From NCBI RefSeq assembly GCF_019112545.1, contig NW_025064888.1, positions 1,536,671 through 1,600,670 of the forward strand: a stretch of 64,000 nt of DNA. Reading direction: 5' to 3'. Within the stretch, counting starts at the first letter, position 1; every line of letters starts with the position of its first letter. The notes below the pieces were generated by a model. The model saw only the letters and a list, made by a program, of their open reading frames with translations. It made no database searches and had not been told where the DNA came from. The position numbers and the translations under genes were made by a program. Source of the DNA: Guyanagaster necrorhizus (taxonomy: Eukaryota; Basidiomycota; Agaricomycetes; Agaricales; Physalacriaceae). Below are positions 61,103-64,000 of this stretch, one piece after another.

Positions 61103-61118
61103 TTAGGGTTAGGGTTAG
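61103..61118 (+). repeat. Internal TTAGGG tract
   Basis: Two and two-thirds perfect TTAGGG units (ttagggttagggttag) on the + strand, 251 bases downstream of the RT stop. It could be a junction between two elements added successively, making 60464-61102 a separate 5'-truncated copy. Confidence 0.85.
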
Positions 61119-61368
61119 TCCGCTGGCAGACCACCTGCCATCCATACCGAGCTTGGCATGTTTATGTACGCCCCTAATAAAGGAGTCTTTTTCAATTTTA
61201 TATAGCGAACGAGTTGTTTGCATGGCTTACAATGAGAATATCGTCGACTTGATTTAACTATTACCCCAGGCGGATTTTTATAATAGTCCAACTACTCGCG
61301 ACCGACCGGCAAAATACCTGGTTTTACTTTATCTGTCCACGAGTCTGCCTCCCTAGAGAGGAGTCGCA

Positions 61369-63588
61369 TCATGATGTTCCCATAACCATATCTATGAAGA
61401 CCTGCGGATCAACGCTACTTCGGTCTGAATCGTCGCCAGCAGCAGACGAATCCGAAGAAGGTACGTTTTGATCCGAGGATACTGAGTCTTCATCAAACTT
61501 TCGGAGAACGATCTTTTTCCAAAGACCGGTCATATCGAACAAATTTTTAGTACGTTTCTTACTAACAATAGTTCGTCGGTTTAAAATACCAATTGTTCTG
61601 ATATCCAGTATGCCGCGAGGGCCTACTGGGGTTTCGACAGCCATCAAAAGACGGTTGTCTACCTCCGCCGGTGGTATGTCTCCATACATCACCGACATAT
61701 TATTCGGCGCAGTGCCGAGGCGCTCGATTCTTTCGATTCGGTCGCGCCAGGTATTTAATATCGTATCTCCGAGCTCTCTCGCTTTGAAGTAATTCCACGC
61801 TGTATTATATGTGGACTTAAGAACCAACACTCCGTCGTCATCTCCCCTCTGGGCCGCTACGCCCAATCGGTTGCTCCAACGTGTGGTTATATTATCTTTC
61901 GTCCATTTATACACATAATCGGCAGGATAGCCACGTGCGATGTATAAAGCATTTAAACTTTTAATAGCATCTTTGTAGTGCTCATGAGTGCTACTTAACG
62001 TTGCTAGCCTGGACATCTCACCTATAAATGTACCGCGTTTAACGTCTAGCGGATGGTGTGATATCCATGGAATACGTTCTTGATGGGAGCGAGCTTTCCG
62101 GTATGGCATGTGTTGAATCGCGTTATTAGCGTCGAAATAAATCATCATGTCCAGGAATTCGTGATGTGAGGGACTCGCTTCCCATTCTATCTTGCAGCCG
62201 TCAAAGCTAACAGTCTGTACTAATGCTAACGCCTCAGATTCGGAGTTAGCATAGACTATTGCTAGACAGTCGTCGATGTATCTTCCATAGAAAGGCACAG
62301 CGGCGGTTAATTCTAATTGTCGCTCGAAATACCAACCATAGAGGTTGGCAAGATCGGGCGAGTCGGCGACACCCATTGCTAGGCCGTTCCGTTGTTCAAA
62401 GAATAGGTCATTGTACTGCAAGACCAGATTTTTGTTACCAGTCGAAAGACATTTGAGAAAAATCATTTCACGAATAAGTTTTTCCTCGTCGTTTTCAGTA
62501 CCGTAATATTCTCCATACAAGTGAGTAATCACATCGAGACATTTCTGGAGAGGTATATTAGGGTAAAAAGCGACAACGTCTCCCGTAACGATAAACATTT
62601 TACGGGATCGATCTGTAACTATCTGACTCAATTTTTTCGCCAAGTCTTTGGATCCATGTAATATGGTTGGCGCCGATTTGACAATCGGTTTGAGAATTTT
62701 TGACACATATTTTGCTGCCGGATTTTGGATGGCGGAGTGGCACGGTATAATTGGCCGCATTTTTACGGGTTCCTTATGAATTTTGGGTATCCCGTAGAAT
62801 GTCGGCACCACATGTTGGGATCCTGGCGAAGTGATCTTCGACCGGAAATATTTCCCTAATTGTAATCCGTTAGGAAGATGGCGTTCAGCAAGGCCAGCAA
62901 TTTCTTCCATGTCTGTGCACTGTTTATCGCATATCGCATTAATCATTAACAAATGTAACGGTGTGTAATTAGCACTATCGTTTACGATATCGAGCGACTT
63001 CTCTATAATCCACTGGCACGTGGATACAGCTATTCCCAGGTTCTTGTCGGTGTTCGTAACCAAGTAATTGTTACGATCCAAGAAGGACTTGATCTGGCTC
63101 GGTTTTGGAGCTAGCGCCGATTTAATGGGCTCCTCCGTTTCTGCAGGGATATTGGCGATCGTGTCAAACACGAAGCGCTCGCCCGCTGCAATGCCAGCTT
63201 CAATATACTGTGGCGACCTCGGGGCTCTAACATTACGTTGTTGAGGGATATCGAAGTCTGGATCATAAAGATCGTCGTCTGAGTTGTTCTTCGTAAAGCT
63301 AAAGTAAAGCCTCCATCGGAGACGTTCTTTGAAGTCTTCCCACGCGGACTTAATTAAGTCTGAGTTGCGGGGGGTATAAAACATGTATTTCATACCTACG
63401 GAGAGCTGAAGCTCTATTTCTTTAGGAATGGTTACTCCCGGTGACTTATGTACGCTGTTACGAAACTGAGAAGCCGTAATAATATTTACGGGCGTATGTA
63501 ATAGTACAAAATTAATAGCTACCGGAAGTGGAACTGTAAGCAACCAGTCGGGGTAAGTGGCGGGTATGTCATACCTGAATAAGTCCAT
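61369..63588 (-). CDS. Penelope-like reverse transcriptase, 739 aa, no GIY-YIG domain
   Basis: RNA-dependent DNA polymerase related to telomerase RT. Signature blocks: TNTDKNLGIAV (about residues 178-188, the PLE DKG motif), YGIPKIHKEPVKMRPIIP (265-282), motif A GDVVAFYPNIP (336-346, first catalytic Asp337), motif B QRNGLAMGVADSP (399-411), and motif C YIDD (437-440). Then HEFLDMMIYF, and HPLDVKRGTFIGEMSRLA with ARGYP of the thumb. The C-terminus continues about 150 residues past the thumb, ends in an acidic Ser/Asp stretch, and has no GIY-YIG or other endonuclease motif. ATG at 63588 is the first in this frame; the frame is open for 71 more codons upstream without ATG up to a TTAG at 63801. 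The gene is uninterrupted, so the copy may be active. Confidence 0.95.
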   Translation of the reverse strand: MDLFRYDIPATYPDWLLTVPLPVAINFVLLHTPVNIITASQFRNSVHKSPGVTIPKEIELQLSVGMKYMFYTPRNSDLIKSAWEDFKERLRWRLYFSFTKNNSDDDLYDPDFDIPQQRNVRAPRSPQYIEAGIAAGERFVFDTIANIPAETEEPIKSALAPKPSQIKSFLDRNNYLVTNTDKNLGIAVSTCQWIIEKSLDIVNDSANYTPLHLLMINAICDKQCTDMEEIAGLAERHLPNGLQLGKYFRSKITSPGSQHVVPTFYGIPKIHKEPVKMRPIIPCHSAIQNPAAKYVSKILKPIVKSAPTILHGSKDLAKKLSQIVTDRSRKMFIVTGDVVAFYPNIPLQKCLDVITHLYGEYYGTENDEEKLIREMIFLKCLSTGNKNLVLQYNDLFFEQRNGLAMGVADSPDLANLYGWYFERQLELTAAVPFYGRYIDDCLAIVYANSESEALALVQTVSFDGCKIEWEASPSHHEFLDMMIYFDANNAIQHMPYRKARSHQERIPWISHHPLDVKRGTFIGEMSRLATLSSTHEHYKDAIKSLNALYIARGYPADYVYKWTKDNITTRWSNRLGVAAQRGDDDGVLVLKSTYNTAWNYFKARELGDTILNTWRDRIERIERLGTAPNNMSVMYGDIPPAEVDNRLLMAVETPVGPRGILDIRTIGILNRRTIVSKKRTKNLFDMTGLWKKIVLRKFDEDSVSSDQNVPSSDSSAAGDDSDRSSVDPQVFIDMVMGTS

Positions 63589-63787
63589 AGAGCGGCGGCA
63601 GCCTGCCTCTACGCCTTCCCCTTCCCTTTTCCTTTCGCCGCTGGAGTTTTCTTCGGCTTGCCAGACCCCCCGCCTTTTGTTGCGTCCGGTACTCGTCGTC
63701 CGCCGCGGGGTATATACTTGGGCGGAGGAGGATGCTCCGACCCGGTCTTGACTTTCTTGCTCGTTGAACTGCTCGATTTCTTCCCAC
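63569..63787 (-). CDS. Small Arg/Lys-rich upstream frame overlapping the RT start
   Basis: 72 codons (MGRNRAVQRARKSRPGR...) with very high Arg/Lys content, starting 14 nt after the predicted splice acceptor and overlapping the RT start by 20 nt in another frame. Could be a nucleic-acid-binding ORF1, a regulatory upstream ORF, or chance. The RT frame through the same DNA is also rich in Arg/Lys/Glu, so composition alone is weak evidence. Confidence 0.35.
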   Translation of the reverse strand: MGRNRAVQRARKSRPGRSILLRPSIYPAADDEYRTQQKAGGLASRRKLQRRKEKGRGRRRGRLPPLYGLIQV

Positions 63788-63803
63788 CCTGTACCTGTTT
63801 CTA

Positions 63804-63817
63804 AGTTAGGGTTAGGA
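63804..63817 (+). repeat. TTAGGG tract in terminal repeat copy 2
   Basis: The + strand reads agttagggttagga directly before the 35-nt hairpin, as in copy 1. Confidence 0.8.
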
Positions 63818-63819
63818 CG

Positions 63820-63854
63820 GTGTACCCCCTTCGGCGAAGCCGTTGGGGGTACAC
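63820..63854 (-). other. Conserved 35-nt hairpin, copy 2
   Basis: Stem GTGTACCCCC/GGGGGTACAC with the same inner CGGC-GAA-GCCG. Relative to copy 1, C-G became A-T and T-A became C-G, both compensated. Confidence 0.8.
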
Positions 63855-63876
63855 AGTATGAGTAAAGAAATACTCA

Positions 63877-63893
63877 CCTCAAAAGTGTTGAGG
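63877..63893 (-). other. Hairpin abutting the splice donor, copy 2
   Basis: Stem CCTCAA/TTGAGG with a 5-nt loop; on the minus strand the stem's last G is the first base of the GTGAGT donor at 63877. Confidence 0.65.
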
Positions 63894-63916
63894 TTTGCGG
63901 TATTGCTTGTTAAAGC

Positions 63917-63994
63917 GAATCAAGGTCCAACAGAGGGATGGGGTCACCATCTCTCACCCTGTTTCGCTTTTATAGCTCTTCAGGGACCTGATTC
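63917..63994 (-). ncRNA. Type I hammerhead ribozyme, copy 2
   Basis: Same architecture and length (78 nt) as copy 1. Helix I is GAATC-A-GGTCC with GGACC-TT-GATTC, core CTGAAGA...GAAA, helix II GCT/AGC, helix III closed by a TGACC loop, GUU before the cleavage point (63929/63928). The helix I change G-C to T-A relative to copy 1 is compensated. Confidence 0.92.
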
Positions 63995-64000
63995 ATAAGC

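Larger units (their letters stand above)
60670..61368 (-). other. 3' region of the Penelope-like element
   Basis: GC-richer, CpG-retaining sequence downstream of the RT stop. Contains small GC hairpins near 60905-60965 (ccggcttttcgccgg-type), degenerate telomere-like DNA at 60990-61034 and a clean TTAGGG tract at 61103-61118. An 82-codon minus frame (61223-60975) reads through the telomere-like DNA and yields NPNRNPNLNP. No known domain. Confidence 0.7.
63801..63877 (-). other. Predicted 77-nt spliceosomal intron in the 5' region of the element
   Basis: Donor GAG|GTGAGT at 63877, acceptor CTAAC..TTAG ending at 63801. The CTAAC branch-like motif and part of the acceptor are supplied by the reverse-complement telomeric repeat (CCTAACCCTAACTTAG). 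Removing it would delete the 35-nt hairpin from the mRNA. An intron of similar size in the 5' region is known for Drosophila Penelope. Confidence 0.5.
60464..64000 (-). mobile_element. Endonuclease-lacking Penelope-like retroelement (Coprina/Athena type), telomere-associated; plus the 3' part of a second copy
   Basis: Sense strand is minus. Order on that strand: terminal-repeat copy (64000-63801, cut by the window edge) with hammerhead ribozyme, two hairpins and CCCTAA; a basic upstream frame; the RT gene (63588-61369); a 3' region with CCCTAA-like patches; and a second terminal-repeat copy (60669-60464) ending in CCTAACCCTGA. There is no GIY-YIG endonuclease frame, only RT. Penelope-like elements without endonuclease are known to add themselves to telomeric 3' ends in rotifers (Athena) and basidiomycetes (Coprina). 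The strand and position of the telomeric motifs here fit that mode. The two ribozyme cleavage points are 3331 nt apart, one unit length. Confidence 0.88.
63801..64000 (-). repeat. Penelope-like terminal repeat (pLTR), copy 2, truncated by the window edge
   Basis: Collinear with 60464-60669 and similarly structured; it continues beyond the window. Located 5' of the RT gene in the sense direction. Confidence 0.85.

Noticed and set aside
61369..63588. Group II intron or LTR-type reverse transcriptase
   Set aside because: DKN, GIPKIHK and the YIDD context plus the thumb HPLDVKRG...ARGYP are Penelope-like; there is no protease, RNase H, integrase or maturase region.
1..64000. CRISPR arrays, bacterial operons, riboswitches
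   Set aside because: No regularly spaced repeats of that kind and a clearly eukaryotic, intron-rich gene structure.

Overview
This looks like genomic DNA from a mushroom-forming basidiomycete (Agaricomycetes). The protein-coding genes are split by many introns of about 50-60 nt with GT..AG ends and CTAAC/CTGAT-like branch sites. The families present are typical of that group: glycine-rich-domain DUF1399 protein, F-box/LRR proteins, a macrofage-activating-glycoprotein-like secreted protein, an Nrg1-like zinc finger, a large-loop MFS transporter, an NmrA-like oxidoreductase and a kinase-like gene. The telomere motif, where visible, is TTAGGG. I worked by eye with no database, so splice models are hand-built. 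Where exons are listed, their phases were checked to join in frame unless stated.

Layout. 1-5.3 kb is AT-rich, essentially CpG-free decayed DNA without genes. 5.4-8.1 kb: DUF1399/GRDP-like gene (-). 8.36-9.1 kb and upstream: divergent 3-methyladenine-DNA-glycosylase-like gene (-), with an apparent frame disruption. 12.8-14.3 kb: HSL-type alpha/beta-hydrolase (-). 14.5-14.85 kb: one copy of a dispersed repeat. 15.7-17.1 kb: gene of unknown function (+). 17.8-21.1 kb: an F-box gene (-) and, downstream of it, a truncated pseudogene copy that kept its 5' end. 25.7-26.7 kb: Nrg1-like C2H2 regulator (+). 29.8-31.1 kb: F-box/LRR gene (+). 33.3 kb: intron-containing tRNA-Pro(CGG). 35.06-36.7 kb: twelve-exon, probably GPI-anchored glycoprotein (-). 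39.2-42.4 kb: MFS transporter (+). 44.4-47 kb: decayed F-box-like remnants. 47.9-49.7 kb: unknown multi-exon gene (-), divergent from a kinase-like gene at 50.0-51.1 kb (+). 52.6-53.6 kb: NmrA-like gene (-). 53.7-60.46 kb: a second CpG-poor block with transposon/LTR debris and a gene of a widespread agaricomycete family of unknown function (57.6-59.06 kb).

The most interesting part is the right end (60.46-64.0 kb). Here the sequence switches abruptly to CpG-rich DNA and carries an endonuclease-lacking Penelope-like retroelement (Coprina/Athena type) read on the minus strand. A 739-codon reverse transcriptase lies between two partial copies of a terminal repeat. Each repeat copy encodes a complete type I hammerhead ribozyme, a hairpin abutting a GTGAGT splice-donor-like site, a second long hairpin, and then a short TTAGGG tract. 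All three RNA structures differ between the copies by compensatory base changes. The orientation of the TTAGGG tracts (G-rich strand = + strand) and of the element fits priming of cDNA synthesis on an exposed telomeric 3' end, so the right edge of the window is probably close to, or once was, a chromosome end.

How parts relate. The two CpG-depleted blocks look like old, cytosine-methylated transposon graveyards. The paired repeat at 14.5 and 59.1 kb shows the CG to TG/CA change directly. The Penelope-like element is CpG-rich and therefore younger, and has been added onto decayed DNA through telomere-like sequence.
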